Shown here: positions 7,665-17,323 of the stretch, piece by piece
Numbering within the stretch: position 1 is the stretch's first letter
Layout: each line of letters begins with the position of its first letter
From: an uncultured Bacteroidia bacterium
GTDB taxonomy: Bacteria; Bacteroidota; Bacteroidia; Bacteroidales; F082
Length of the DNA stretch: 64,000 nucleotides
Assembly: GCA_913009755.1 (NCBI GenBank)
Contig: CAJVWU010000004.1
Location: 1-64,000, forward strand
Direction: 5' to 3'
Notes under the pieces: model-generated
What the model saw: the letters and a program-made list of their open reading frames with translations, nothing else
Databases searched by the model: none
What the model was told of the DNA's origin: nothing
Position numbers and translations under genes: made by a program

Positions 7665-10600
7665 ATGAAACACATCTCCATTTGGGTTACAATTATGGGT
7701 ATCCTTTTGTTTAGCCATCAAGCATTTTCACAATCTTTTTCCGGACTAATCACTGATAAAAACAAAGTAACTTTACCGGGGATTTCCATTTATGTGAAAG
7801 GAACAACCATTGGCACGATTACTGATTTAGACGGACATTATACCCTTCAAATAAAGAAGGGGGATGTCACGGGTGATTCTTTAACACTGGTTTTTTCATT
7901 TGTCGGTTATAAATCCCAGGAATATAAATTCCCGGTTGATCCCAATGCTAAAATAACAAAAGATATTGTTATGAGTGAGGAAATAAAAACCCTTAAAGAG
8001 CTTGTTGTTATCGGGTATGGTGTGCAAAAGGCAAGCAATGTTACCGGGGCGATATCCACCATCAAGATGAACGATATTAGCAATATGCCTGTCGCGCGAT
8101 TAGACCAGGCACTGGCAGGTCAGGCGGCGGGGGTGCAGGTTAATGAAACCACAGGACAGCCGGGTGAAAGTGTAAAAGTTAGGATCAGGGGGATTGGCAC
8201 CATTAACAACAACGACCCGCTTTACATTATTGATGGTGTCCCCACCAAAGATGTTTCCGATATCCTCAATACTGACAATATTGAGTCCATTACTATTTTG
8301 AAGGATGCAGCTTCCACAGCAATTTATGGAGCGCGTGCAGGAAACGGTGTGATCATTATTACAACAAAAAAAGGGGTGAACGAGAAATCACGGATCAGTT
8401 ATAATGGATACGTTGGCATCCAAACCCATGGTCATCTCACTCCCATGACGAACACCGATGAATACATTGATATTTTTAACCAGGCTGCCGCCAACGATGA
8501 CAGGAAACCCATTCCTGCCGGCATTTATCCTCAACTGGCCAACACCAACTGGTTAAATGAGATATTTCAACCGGCTGTAATGACAAGCCATCAGCTAACT
8601 TTCTCGGGAGGTTCAAAGAAGTCAAATTACCTTATCAGCGGAGGTTACCTGGATCAGAAAGGGATTGTTTTGAACTCGGGATATAAGAAAATAAACTTCA
8701 AAATAAATCTTTCCAGTAAATTATCTGATAAAGTTGAAATCGGGACCAATCTCATTGGTGTGTATAGCGCCCAGCATATTGTAGGTGGTTCGGGTGATGG
8801 TTACGGTGGGAACGGGGGCAGTGTTGTACGTTATGCATTTTTCCGCACACCCCCTTTGCCTGTTTACAATAAAGACGGCTCATATATGGACTTGCCTAAT
8901 TTTGAGGGTTATTCGCGGCCTGACCTGAACACATGGTTTGGCGATGGATATAACCCTGTCGGGTTTGCCATGAAATACGATTGGGTGGCTAAAACCTACA
9001 GGATATTTGGAAATATGTACCTGAAATGGGAGATCATCCCGGGATTAACTTTCAAAACAAATTTTGGAATTGATTTAAGCATCCTTGATGAAAAACGTTT
9101 TAACGAAAATTGGGGAACTGACAACAGGATAAACAATCCAAGCTCACTTAGTAAAGGAATGGGAACTGATTTTACCTGGAACTGGACAAACACGCTGACT
9201 TACAAAAAAACAATTAAAGAAAAACACAACCTTACCGTATTGGCAGGAACCGAAGCACTTCAAAACGATAACCATCAGCAATGGGGGAGTGACCGGGACT
9301 TCCCTGATCAATCATCCTATTTGAGATATCTTGGGAACGGGCTTACCCTGAACAAAGGCGCTAACGAAACCGAAACCGGCTGGTCATTACTTTCCGCATT
9401 TGGCAGGATCAACTACAATTATGACAGACGCTATTTGATTGAAGCCGTAATCAGGGGGGACGGTTCATCACGTTTTTCAAAAGATCACCGCTGGGGTGTT
9501 TTTTATTCGGGCTCGGTGGGGTGGAACATCAATAATGAAAAATTCCTCAAGAACGCCGACTGGCTTAGCCAACTTAAACTCAGGTTCAGTGTCGGACAAT
9601 CCGGCAATCAGGAAATCGGGCTTTATAATTACCTGTCTGTCATATCGCCGGGTTATAACTATCCTTTCGGCGGAGTGGTATATAATGGTTCTGTGGTTTC
9701 AACCCTGGGAAACATTAATACTACATGGGAAACAACAACAACTTATGATATAGGGCTGGACATGGCCTTTCTTAATGACCAGTTAACTGTGATTACAGAC
9801 TATTACTGGAGACATACAACAAATATGCTGGTTCCTGTACCCCTTCCCCCAAGTGGTGGCGATGCCACCCCTCCTTTTGTCAATGCAGGAGAGGTGTTAA
9901 ACCAGGGATTTGAAGCAGAACTTTCCTGGCGGGAAGACAAACCAAAATTCAAATATGAGATCAGCGGCAATTTTACCATACTGAAAAATGAAGTGAAAAA
10001 ATTAGGTGGTGGCCGTCCGATCGCTGCCGGAAGAGTTGACAATGGCACTTTTGCTACCCTTACTGAGGAAGGCTATCCCATCGGCTCGTTTTATATGTAT
10101 GAAATGGATGGTATTTTCCAGAACGAACTGGATATTTTTACGAGTCCTTACCAGGGGCCTGGCATAAAGCCCGGGGATGTAAAGTTCAAAGATCAAAACG
10201 GTGATAATATCATTGACCAAAATGACAAGGTACACGTGGGAAGCCCAATACCTAAAATAATGTATGGGCTGACTTTTAATTGCACCTGGAAAAATTTAGA
10301 CTTCTCGCTCTTCTTCCAGGGGGTTTATGGCAATTCAATTTATATGCAGATAAACCAGGACATTGAAGGCTTTTACCGTGGGTTTAATGTAACCAAAAGG
10401 TTCTATGACCATCACTGGACCGGTGAGGGGTCAACCAATGAATATCCGCGGGCATCGTGGATTGGAGCTACCAACAACAAAATTGCATCCACCCGTTTTC
10501 TGGAACCCGGTTCTTTTCTGCGAATCAAAAATGTATCGTTGGGATATAAAATTCCTTTTAAGGAAACATCATGGGTCCAGGGGCTTAGGGTTTATATTTC

Positions 10601-10772
10601 CGTTCAAAACGCTTATACGTTTACACAATATCCGGGACTTGATCCTGAAATGTATAACAGTGATAACCTGAAAGGTGAAAATGTCAAAAATCCTGACCTT
10701 GCGTCTGGTATTGACTGGGGAACTTACCCAATTCCAAGAATTTATACGTTAGGTGTCAATTTTAATTTTTAA
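7665..10772 (+). CDS. SusC/RagA-family TonB-linked outer-membrane transporter
   Basis: A 1035-residue TonB-dependent porin that imports oligosaccharides together with a SusD partner. It has a signal peptide (about 1-22), a carboxypeptidase-regulatory-like beta domain (about 25-110), then the SusC signature at about 120-240: GYGVQKASNVTGAIS, the plug motif VRIRGIGTINNNDPLYIIDG and LKDAASTAIYGARAGNGVI. The rest is a 22-stranded barrel ending in the aromatic C-terminus GVNFNF. The length is typical of the family. The SusD gene starts 18 bases after its stop. Neighbouring GH130 and toroid enzymes suggest a mannose-containing or related oligosaccharide substrate, but the substrate is not proven. 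Confidence 0.95.
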   Translation: MKHISIWVTIMGILLFSHQAFSQSFSGLITDKNKVTLPGISIYVKGTTIGTITDLDGHYTLQIKKGDVTGDSLTLVFSFVGYKSQEYKFPVDPNAKITKDIVMSEEIKTLKELVVIGYGVQKASNVTGAISTIKMNDISNMPVARLDQALAGQAAGVQVNETTGQPGESVKVRIRGIGTINNNDPLYIIDGVPTKDVSDILNTDNIESITILKDAASTAIYGARAGNGVIIITTKKGVNEKSRISYNGYVGIQTHGHLTPMTNTDEYIDIFNQAAANDDRKPIPAGIYPQLANTNWLNEIFQPAVMTSHQLTFSGGSKKSNYLISGGYLDQKGIVLNSGYKKINFKINLSSKLSDKVEIGTNLIGVYSAQHIVGGSGDGYGGNGGSVVRYAFFRTPPLPVYNKDGSYMDLPNFEGYSRPDLNTWFGDGYNPVGFAMKYDWVAKTYRIFGNMYLKWEIIPGLTFKTNFGIDLSILDEKRFNENWGTDNRINNPSSLSKGMGTDFTWNWTNTLTYKKTIKEKHNLTVLAGTEALQNDNHQQWGSDRDFPDQSSYLRYLGNGLTLNKGANETETGWSLLSAFGRINYNYDRRYLIEAVIRGDGSSRFSKDHRWGVFYSGSVGWNINNEKFLKNADWLSQLKLRFSVGQSGNQEIGLYNYLSVISPGYNYPFGGVVYNGSVVSTLGNINTTWETTTTYDIGLDMAFLNDQLTVITDYYWRHTTNMLVPVPLPPSGGDATPPFVNAGEVLNQGFEAELSWREDKPKFKYEISGNFTILKNEVKKLGGGRPIAAGRVDNGTFATLTEEGYPIGSFYMYEMDGIFQNELDIFTSPYQGPGIKPGDVKFKDQNGDNIIDQNDKVHVGSPIPKIMYGLTFNCTWKNLDFSLFFQGVYGNSIYMQINQDIEGFYRGFNVTKRFYDHHWTGEGSTNEYPRASWIGATNNKIASTRFLEPGSFLRIKNVSLGYKIPFKETSWVQGLRVYISVQNAYTFTQYPGLDPEMYNSDNLKGENVKNPDLASGIDWGTYPIPRIYTLGVNFNF

Positions 10773-10790
10773 TTTAGAAAGTCATAGAAG

Positions 10791-12287
10791 ATGAAAGCTA
10801 CTTTTAAAATATTTATCCTGCTATTGATTGTTTTCAGTATAACAAACACAGGATGCAAAAAGTTTCTCGATGAAGAATTACTTGGAAACCAATCTGATGC
10901 CCAGTTTTATCAGTCCGCAAGTGATGCCGAGTTGGCTTTAGCTGGTATTTACAATGCACTTTCGTTTGCGGATGCCAATAACCGCATCTGGGTATTCGGG
11001 GATGTGGCTTCCGATGATGCGGCCAAAGGCGGCATTCCCGGTGACCAGGCCGATATCGGACGAATCGATGATTTTGATATTACGACCACAAACGGAAACA
11101 TAGAAAATGTCTGGGATGTTGACTATGAAGGTATCTCGCGTGCCAACTGGCTATTGGACAGAATTGGTGGTATCAACATGAATCAACAGCGAAAAGACGA
11201 AATCATCGGCGAAGCCAAATTTCTCAGGGCATATTTTTATTACTGGTTAGCCAATATTTTCGGTGATATCCCCGTTCATACCAAGGTCCCAACACCATCA
11301 GAAATGCAAAAAGCTGCAACTCCTTATCAGGAAGTTTATTCCGAAGTCATTATTCCCGACCTTGAGGATGCGGTATCGAAATTACCGGAAACTGCTGATC
11401 CCGGGCGGGCCACTAAATATTCGGCATTGGGACTACTGGCAAAATGTTACCTGTTTATGAAAAACTGGCCGGAAGCAGAAAATGCAGCCAATCAGATTAT
11501 AAAATCAGGATTATACCGTTTGGACCCACTCTATCGTAATAATTTTGAGCAGGCTGCCAAAGATAATCCCGAAATCATTTTTTCCATTCAACATTTACCT
11601 GATCAGAATCCCTGGCTGGGGAATCGGTTGAACCAATGGTTCGCACCCAGGGCAAATAACGGTTATGGTTTTGACGCCCCAACACAGAACTTCGTAGATG
11701 AATTTGAAATGACGGCAGATAGTGTGGTTGACCCCCGGCTTGATTATACAATCGGAAGGCAGGGCCATATTTGGTATGATTCTGTTATGTTCGATCCATC
11801 ATGGTCCCCCACCGGTTATCTGAACAGAAAATATATTCAGCCGCTTTCGGAAGTGCCGGTTGAAAGCAAAGCCGACGGCGAACTGAACTATCAGTTTATG
11901 AGATATTCGGAAGTATTGCTGATCATGGCGGAAGCACTTAATGAACAGGGAAAACCGGGAGAAGCGGTAAATTATGTTAACAAGGTAAGAACCCGTGCAA
12001 GGGAATCGTATAAGAATGACCCCAAGTTACCGGGATATCCGAATATTCCTGACGGCCTGCTTCCGGATATACAGGATAACGGGCAGGCGGACGTGGGGAA
12101 TGCCATCAGGCACGAGAGGCGGGTTGAACTCGGTTTTGAATTTCACAGGTATTTCGATATCATAAGATATGGACCTGATTATGCCAATAAGGCTTTTAAG
12201 GACAAACCGAATTTTAATTATAAAACGAATAAATTTATGCCAATACCACAAGCCGAACTAAATACTAATTTCGAGCTTGGGCATTAA
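10791..12287 (+). CDS. SusD/RagB-family surface glycan-binding lipoprotein
   Basis: A 498-residue lipoprotein that forms the lid of the SusC transporter and captures glycans at the cell surface. The lipoprotein signal ends at the Cys in NTGCKKFLDEELLG, and the FLDEE start of the mature protein is typical of SusD. Helical TPR-like regions include GEAKFLRAYFYYWLANIFGDIPV, which is the best conserved SusD block. The C-terminal portion has RHERRVELGFEFHRYFDIIRYG, another diagnostic block. It follows the SusC gene by 18 bases in the same operon. Confidence 0.95.
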   Translation: MKATFKIFILLLIVFSITNTGCKKFLDEELLGNQSDAQFYQSASDAELALAGIYNALSFADANNRIWVFGDVASDDAAKGGIPGDQADIGRIDDFDITTTNGNIENVWDVDYEGISRANWLLDRIGGINMNQQRKDEIIGEAKFLRAYFYYWLANIFGDIPVHTKVPTPSEMQKAATPYQEVYSEVIIPDLEDAVSKLPETADPGRATKYSALGLLAKCYLFMKNWPEAENAANQIIKSGLYRLDPLYRNNFEQAAKDNPEIIFSIQHLPDQNPWLGNRLNQWFAPRANNGYGFDAPTQNFVDEFEMTADSVVDPRLDYTIGRQGHIWYDSVMFDPSWSPTGYLNRKYIQPLSEVPVESKADGELNYQFMRYSEVLLIMAEALNEQGKPGEAVNYVNKVRTRARESYKNDPKLPGYPNIPDGLLPDIQDNGQADVGNAIRHERRVELGFEFHRYFDIIRYGPDYANKAFKDKPNFNYKTNKFMPIPQAELNTNFELGH

Positions 12288-12344
12288 GAAATTAATAAAT
12301 CTTTATTAATAAATCAATCTATGTTAAATTAAAATAAAAAAATT

Positions 12345-13409
12345 ATGAAGAAATCACAAATTTGGTTTATGGCAATGCTTATCCCATTAACAATGGGACT
12401 AGTATTTAGCGGGTGTAAAAAGGACAAGACAACAGAATGTCCAACCGTAGATTACACACAGCTTGATACAACAATTTCACAAGCACAACAACTGCATGAC
12501 AATGCAGTGGAAGGCACCCTGCCGGGGCAATACGTTGAGGGGGCTAAAGCTGATTATCAAACGGCTATTGATCTTGCCAAAGATGTACGCAGCAAAGATT
12601 GTGTGACACAACAAGAACTTGATGCAGCAAAAGTATCCCTGGATGCCGCCACTCAGACTTTTGAATCACAAAAGATTACTGATGTTGATCCTGGTGCACT
12701 TATAGCGCATTGGTTGTTTAACGGAGACGCTACGGATGCCACCGGTAATGGAAACGATGGTACACCCACTGCAGGCCACGCGTTCTGGGGAGCCGGACCT
12801 GCCCCGCAACTGACTACTGACAGGTTTGGTAATGCCAACAGTTGCTATCATTTTGATAAAGGCAGCGATATCGTTGTTCCTTATTCCACCGCTTTGAATC
12901 CTTCGGAAATTTCCATTAGCCTGTGGATCAAAATGGAAGAACAACCCAACAACGATTATATTATCTCGCTTGACCGCTGGAATGGATGGAAACTCAACCT
13001 TCAGACTTCAGATTTTCTGTTTTTTACAGTTAAGGCAATTACGCCAGACGGTGATACATCTTATTATGACCGTGATAGTAATCCAACGTCAATTGATTCA
13101 CTTAAATGGACACATGTTGTTGTCACATTTAAGGATGGGTCTATGAATTTCTATGTTAACGGCGATCTGGTTAAAGCATGGACTGATACGCCAGGAACAC
13201 CGATAGCTGTTGATAATATCCCCCTGTCAATCGGATCAGACCTCCCAACTGATGTTTATACAACAGAAGAGGGCAGCCCGTTTTACGTGAACTGGGGCGG
13301 ATACTTTAAGGGCGATATTGATGATATCCGTTTCTATAACACATCACTCACCGGGCCACAGGTTAAAGCGCTTTACGATTACGAAAAAGACAATTTTATT
13401 ACCGAATAG
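12345..13409 (+). CDS. FIVAR/LamG-domain surface lipoprotein
   Basis: A 354-residue lipoprotein; the signal ends at FSGCKKDK. Residues of about 35-110 are helical and resemble a FIVAR sugar-binding module (pattern of LDTTISQAQQL and ELDAAKVSLDAATQTF). Residues of about 115-350 form a LamG/concanavalin-like jelly roll: LIAHWLFNGDATDATGNGNDG at its start, ISISLWIKM, WTHVVVTFKDG and GDIDDIRFYN at its end. It lies 57 bases after the SusD gene, in the position of a SusE/SusF-like glycan-binding protein. A strong terminator follows it. Binding specificity is unknown. Confidence 0.8.
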   Translation: MKKSQIWFMAMLIPLTMGLVFSGCKKDKTTECPTVDYTQLDTTISQAQQLHDNAVEGTLPGQYVEGAKADYQTAIDLAKDVRSKDCVTQQELDAAKVSLDAATQTFESQKITDVDPGALIAHWLFNGDATDATGNGNDGTPTAGHAFWGAGPAPQLTTDRFGNANSCYHFDKGSDIVVPYSTALNPSEISISLWIKMEEQPNNDYIISLDRWNGWKLNLQTSDFLFFTVKAITPDGDTSYYDRDSNPTSIDSLKWTHVVVTFKDGSMNFYVNGDLVKAWTDTPGTPIAVDNIPLSIGSDLPTDVYTTEEGSPFYVNWGGYFKGDIDDIRFYNTSLTGPQVKALYDYEKDNFITE

Positions 13410-13430
13410 TGATTCGTGAGTTAATTTTTT

Positions 13431-13462
13431 AAAGCCCCTGCTGTCAGCAGGGGCTTTTTTTA
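13431..13462 (+). terminator. Intrinsic terminator of the SusC operon
   Basis: AAAGCCCCTGCTG pairs with CAGCAGGGGCTTT around a short loop and is followed by a run of seven T. It lies 22 bases past the LamG lipoprotein stop. It marks the end of the SusC-SusD-LamG transcript before the sugar-binding protein gene. Confidence 0.9.
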
Positions 13463-13498
13463 TTAAATTTACAAAGCCGAAAAAAAAAGCTGAAAAAC

Positions 13499-14776
13499 AT
13501 GAAGCGTCAGATTATTTTCATCGTATTCGTTATCTTGATTACCAGTTCCTGTAATTCTTCAAAAGACCACAAACATCTTTTATTCTGGTCATCAAACAAT
13601 GAACAGGAAATTACCTTTACGGAAAACCTGGTTGACAAATGGAACCATGATCATCCGGAAAAATATATTCATTTTCAGCCCATTCCTGCAGGTCAATCCA
13701 GTGAAGAGATCATTTTGGCTTCTGTTGTTGGTAAAACTACTCCTGACATTTATGCCAATATGTGGCAAGGCAGTGTAGAGATGTATGCAAAAGCAGGGGT
13801 GCTGGTCCGCCTGGATACCCTTAATGGATTTTTGGATTTTATCAATAAACGTTGCTCAAAAAAAGTAATTGATGAGATCACTTCTTCTGACGGACATATT
13901 TACCAGGTGCCATGGAAAGTAAACCCGATCATTACTCTTTACAACAAGGGGATATTCAAAGCCGTGGGCATTGATTCAGTCCCGGTAACTTATTCACAGT
14001 ATCTTGAAGCAGGCAGTAAAATTCAACACAGGGACAAAAATGGCTATGTGGACCGGTGGGTTGGGTACACAACCGTAAAAGTCATCTGGTACGAACGGCT
14101 TTTTAATTTTTATGCTATGTATATTGCTGCGACAAACGGGGCACCGCTGATCAAAGACAACAAAGCAGCCTTCAACAATAAATATGCGGTTGGTGTGTTT
14201 CGGTTCCTTCAGGAACTTTACAATAAAAACTACTTTTCAAGGCAGAGGATGTCGGCAAGCCAGGATCCTTTTATTATACAAAGTGTAGCAACCTTGTTTA
14301 CCGGCCCCTGGCAGGTACCTTATCTCAACAAATTCAAACCCGACTCCCTGAAATATGGTTTTTATTCCATGCTTGTCCCTGATGATCACGAAGGGCCGGT
14401 TTATACTTACGGCGACCCGAAAAATATCGTGATCTTTAACACTTGTAAAGATCCTCAAACCGCCTGGGATTTCATCAGTACAATGATCAACAAACCAGGC
14501 GACCTGGATTTACTGGAAATAACTGACCAGTTTCCACGAAGAAAAAACCTCAGCACCGACCCTTTCTTTTCTGATTTTTTTGCTACGAACCCCAAACTTC
14601 AAATTTTTGCCAAACAGGTAGATTATATCAAAGGGGTTGACAATCATGAATTGATTGTTGAGGTGTTTGATATCATATCACAGGAGTATGAATCCTGTGT
14701 TGTTTATAACCGGAAAACACCCGAGAAAGCTATTGCCGATGCCGAAAAGGCTGTGAATATCCTGCTTGCAAAGTAA
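13499..14776 (+). CDS. ABC transporter sugar-binding lipoprotein (family 1)
   Basis: A 425-residue extracellular solute-binding protein of the MalE/UgpB type. The lipoprotein signal ends at ITSSCNSSKDH, so it is anchored to a membrane. The mature protein begins HLLFWSSNNEQE, the usual first strand of these proteins, and continues with GKTTPDIYANMWQGSVEMYA and DGHIYQVPWKVNPIITLYNK, both typical of the family. The permeases and ATPase lie on the opposite strand, converging on this gene, so the importer is split between two transcripts. Such MalEFGK-type importers are uncommon in Bacteroidota, which normally pair SusCD with MFS permeases. Confidence 0.88.
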   Translation: MKRQIIFIVFVILITSSCNSSKDHKHLLFWSSNNEQEITFTENLVDKWNHDHPEKYIHFQPIPAGQSSEEIILASVVGKTTPDIYANMWQGSVEMYAKAGVLVRLDTLNGFLDFINKRCSKKVIDEITSSDGHIYQVPWKVNPIITLYNKGIFKAVGIDSVPVTYSQYLEAGSKIQHRDKNGYVDRWVGYTTVKVIWYERLFNFYAMYIAATNGAPLIKDNKAAFNNKYAVGVFRFLQELYNKNYFSRQRMSASQDPFIIQSVATLFTGPWQVPYLNKFKPDSLKYGFYSMLVPDDHEGPVYTYGDPKNIVIFNTCKDPQTAWDFISTMINKPGDLDLLEITDQFPRRKNLSTDPFFSDFFATNPKLQIFAKQVDYIKGVDNHELIVEVFDIISQEYESCVVYNRKTPEKAIADAEKAVNILLAK

Positions 14777-14790
14777 TAAGAACATACACG

Positions 14791-14812
14791 CCCGGATGCC
14801 TGGAAATCCGGG
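14791..14812. terminator. Hairpin between convergent importer genes
   Basis: CCCGGAT and ATCCGGG form a 7-bp stem with an 8-base loop, followed on the plus strand by ATTTTAAAT. It lies between the stops of the sugar-binding protein gene and the ATPase gene and could serve as a terminator, though the T-run is short. Confidence 0.5.
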
Positions 14813-14835
14813 ATTTTAAATACCAGATAGCCGTT

Positions 14836-15939
14836 TTAAAAAATTACCGCCTTTGTATCAGGATCAAAAAATAAAATTTTGTCCAGGTTGAAATACAAAT
14901 TGATTGACGAATTAACATGAACCTCTGCCTCCGCTGAAAAACGGGCGATGAGCTGATTATTGGCTAATTTTAAATAAACTATTATTTCGTTTCCCATTCT
15001 TTCTATTGCTTCCACCATGATTTGATGTTTAAGGAAAGCTTTAGCTGTCGAAGCAGGTTTTGATTTTATATTTTCCGGACGTATTCCTATCACAACCGGT
15101 TGTTCAATATAGTTATGGATATTTTTGTTTTTTACATTAGTGAGGTCAATTTTTAATCCGGAATCTTCGTGATAAAACCATAAGGAATTGTCTTTAACAA
15201 TGATACCATTTATTAAATTAATAGGTGGCGAGCCGATAAAACCGGCGACAAAAATATTTTGTGGCTCATTGTATAATTTCATAGGCGTGCCAATCTGCAT
15301 GATCTTTCCATCATGTAACACCACAATCCTGTCACCCAGCGTCATGGCTTCCGTTTGGTCATGGGTAACATAAACCATGGTGACATTTAATTTATGGTGA
15401 AGTTTTTGCAATTCCACCCGCATGGCCACCCTGAGTTTGGCATCAAGATTACTCAGCGGTTCATCGAAAAGGAAAACTTTGGGGTTTCTGACAATTGCCC
15501 TGCCAATGGCCACCCTTTGCCGCTGCCCGCCTGACATGGCGCCGGGCTTTCGGTCAAGCAGATCGGTAATCTCCAGAATCTCTGCCGCACGCCTGACCTG
15601 CTTATCAATTTCTTTTTTTGGGACTTTCTTGATCTTCAGGCCAAATGCCATATTTTTATAAACTGTCATGTGCGGGTATAACGCATAGTTTTGAAAAACC
15701 ATGGCTATGTCACGGTCTTTGGGCTGAAGGTCGTTTACCCGTTTATTATCAATGTACAGGTCACCGTCTGTAATCTCTTCCAACCCGGCAATCATTCTTA
15801 AAATAGTAGTTTTTCCACAACCTGACGGCCCGACCAAAACCAGGAATTCCGTGTCGTGGACATCAAAAGAAATATCCTTGAGGGTCATGGTTTTCCCACC
15901 GTAGCTTTTGGAAATATTTTTTAATTTTACTTCAGCCAT
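14836..15939 (-). CDS. Sugar ABC transporter ATP-binding protein (MsmK/UgpC/MalK-type)
   Basis: A 367-residue ATPase that powers the sugar importer. It has Walker [10 protein letters not shown], the Q-loop region [21 protein letters not shown], the signature [14 protein letters not shown] and Walker [13 protein letters not shown]. The C-terminal 120 residues form the TOBE/regulatory domain found in MalK-like proteins (VIGIRPENI). It is the last gene of the minus-strand operon, 20 bases after the GH130 gene. ATPases of this type may serve several importers, but here it is linked to its own permeases. Confidence 0.93.
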   Translation of the reverse strand: MAEVKLKNISKSYGGKTMTLKDISFDVHDTEFLVLVGPSGCGKTTILRMIAGLEEITDGDLYIDNKRVNDLQPKDRDIAMVFQNYALYPHMTVYKNMAFGLKIKKVPKKEIDKQVRRAAEILEITDLLDRKPGAMSGGQRQRVAIGRAIVRNPKVFLFDEPLSNLDAKLRVAMRVELQKLHHKLNVTMVYVTHDQTEAMTLGDRIVVLHDGKIMQIGTPMKLYNEPQNIFVAGFIGSPPINLINGIIVKDNSLWFYHEDSGLKIDLTNVKNKNIHNYIEQPVVIGIRPENIKSKPASTAKAFLKHQIMVEAIERMGNEIIVYLKLANNQLIARFSAEAEVHVNSSINLYFNLDKILFFDPDTKAVIF

Positions 15940-15959
15940 GTTTTATTCATTTTAATATT

Positions 15960-17090
15960 CTAACCTTCAATACCAAAAACCTTTTTCGAAATATGGGTTA
16001 TCCGGCATGCCAAATCAATTTCGCCGGAAGCCATAATAAAATGATCACCGGCATCAACGATCCCGGTGGTAAAAACCACATTATCCATATAAACGGATCC
16101 AGCCAGGTTTTCTGTCAGTAAAGGATTGGCTTCAAGTAATGGCGTTTTATCTTCAATCCGGATAATTTCGGTCGGATCATCTTTGTTTAGCAAAGCCCAA
16201 TACGTCCTGTATTTTCCGATTTTTTCACTTGTTTCCACAGCATGATACAACATCAGCCATCCCTGGTTGGTCAATATTGGAGGAGTGCCGCCACCAATAC
16301 GGTCGGTTTTCATATTTCCTTTTTTAGGTCGAATAAAAGGATGATCGGTTGGTTTCCAATGATACAGATCAGGTGATTCAGCCAAATTAATCGCCGGGCC
16401 GGGAAGAAATCCCGAATCTTTTCCGGTCGGGAAATACAAAGACCCCAATGGACGGGTCAGCGCAAAATATCTACCACCTGCCTTTCCTTCGAACAACAAC
16501 ATATCTTTGTTTTGATGATCGAGGATTATGCCCTTAAAACTATAATTCAGGCCATTATCACTGGAAAAAAGAGAAGTGGCATGACGCTCTGAACTGACTG
16601 TGCAGGTGGTCATATAATACTTTCCGTCAATCTGTGATATCCGTGCATCTTCAATTCCGTATTCCTGGCTCGTCCGGTTGGGTGAAATGATCTTATCGTA
16701 ATGAATTTTGATGATCTTTAACCCGTCAGCAGACAATTCAACCGGGAGCAGCCATGAAAGGGAGGTCAGCCCCAAAAGTGGTGAAGGCAGATCGTATTTG
16801 ATCAGGAAACTCCTCGGATCATCCGTATTCACATCCTCCAGCGGATAACTATCCAGCTTGTATCCCTCAACGCTCCAGCGGATGGTGTGGATATTGCCAT
16901 TGAACACCGGTTCCTTCAACGCCTCTGCAACACGTACCATCATGAGCAAATTGCCATCGGGCAGACGGGTAAACCCCGGATTGAACGCCCCCAGAACATA
17001 AGTTTCTACCTGAATATCCTTTCGTAATGGGGAATAATCCAGATCAATATCCTTCGGTTTAAAAATCAATATGTCAGGTTCAAATTTCAT
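15960..17090 (-). CDS. GH130-family beta-mannoside phosphorylase-like protein
   Basis: A 376-residue five-bladed propeller of the GH130 type. This family phosphorolyses or hydrolyses beta-mannosides. YGIEDARISQIDGKYYMTTC contains the G-x-E-D-x-R motif of the active-site blade; IGGGTPPILTNQGWLMLYHAV is another conserved block. No signal peptide is present, so it acts in the cytoplasm on imported sugars. Its start overlaps the stop of the small upstream gene by four bases (ATGA), showing translational coupling. It is complete, with its own last blade (DNVVFTTGIVDAGDHF), which matters for interpreting the neighbour. Confidence 0.85.
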   Translation of the reverse strand: MKFEPDILIFKPKDIDLDYSPLRKDIQVETYVLGAFNPGFTRLPDGNLLMMVRVAEALKEPVFNGNIHTIRWSVEGYKLDSYPLEDVNTDDPRSFLIKYDLPSPLLGLTSLSWLLPVELSADGLKIIKIHYDKIISPNRTSQEYGIEDARISQIDGKYYMTTCTVSSERHATSLFSSDNGLNYSFKGIILDHQNKDMLLFEGKAGGRYFALTRPLGSLYFPTGKDSGFLPGPAINLAESPDLYHWKPTDHPFIRPKKGNMKTDRIGGGTPPILTNQGWLMLYHAVETSEKIGKYRTYWALLNKDDPTEIIRIEDKTPLLEANPLLTENLAGSVYMDNVVFTTGIVDAGDHFIMASGEIDLACRITHISKKVFGIEG

Positions 17091-17323
17091 CTTTCAAACA
17101 TTTTATATCCGGGAAGTCCTGTTAACGGATCCGGCGGAGATTGATAAATAAGTTCAGCAAGAACATCTTCATGTGAAAAAGCCACATTCATTACCGTGTT
17201 ATCCCCGCAGTAAGAAATAACAATTGTCCCGTCTTTTTTTCGCAGGGCACCACAGGTAAACACCACCGGCTTATTCAGCGACACATGACAGACTTGATTA
17301 TGGATGAAAATATCTTTTTTCAT
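17087..17323 (-). CDS. Stand-alone C-terminal blade of a GH130-like protein
   Basis: A 78-residue product with no signal peptide. The stretch VVFTCGALRKKDGTIVISY followed by CGDNTVMNVAFSHEDVLAEL matches the last blade of GH130 enzymes and aligns with the end of the full GH130 protein encoded next to it. The other four blades are absent. It overlaps the genes on both sides by four bases (ATGA each), so it is placed like a working gene. It may be a relic of a lost second GH130 gene, or a small subunit that completes a blade. Its function is unknown. Confidence 0.65.
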   Translation of the reverse strand: MKKDIFIHNQVCHVSLNKPVVFTCGALRKKDGTIVISYCGDNTVMNVAFSHEDVLAELIYQSPPDPLTGLPGYKMFER

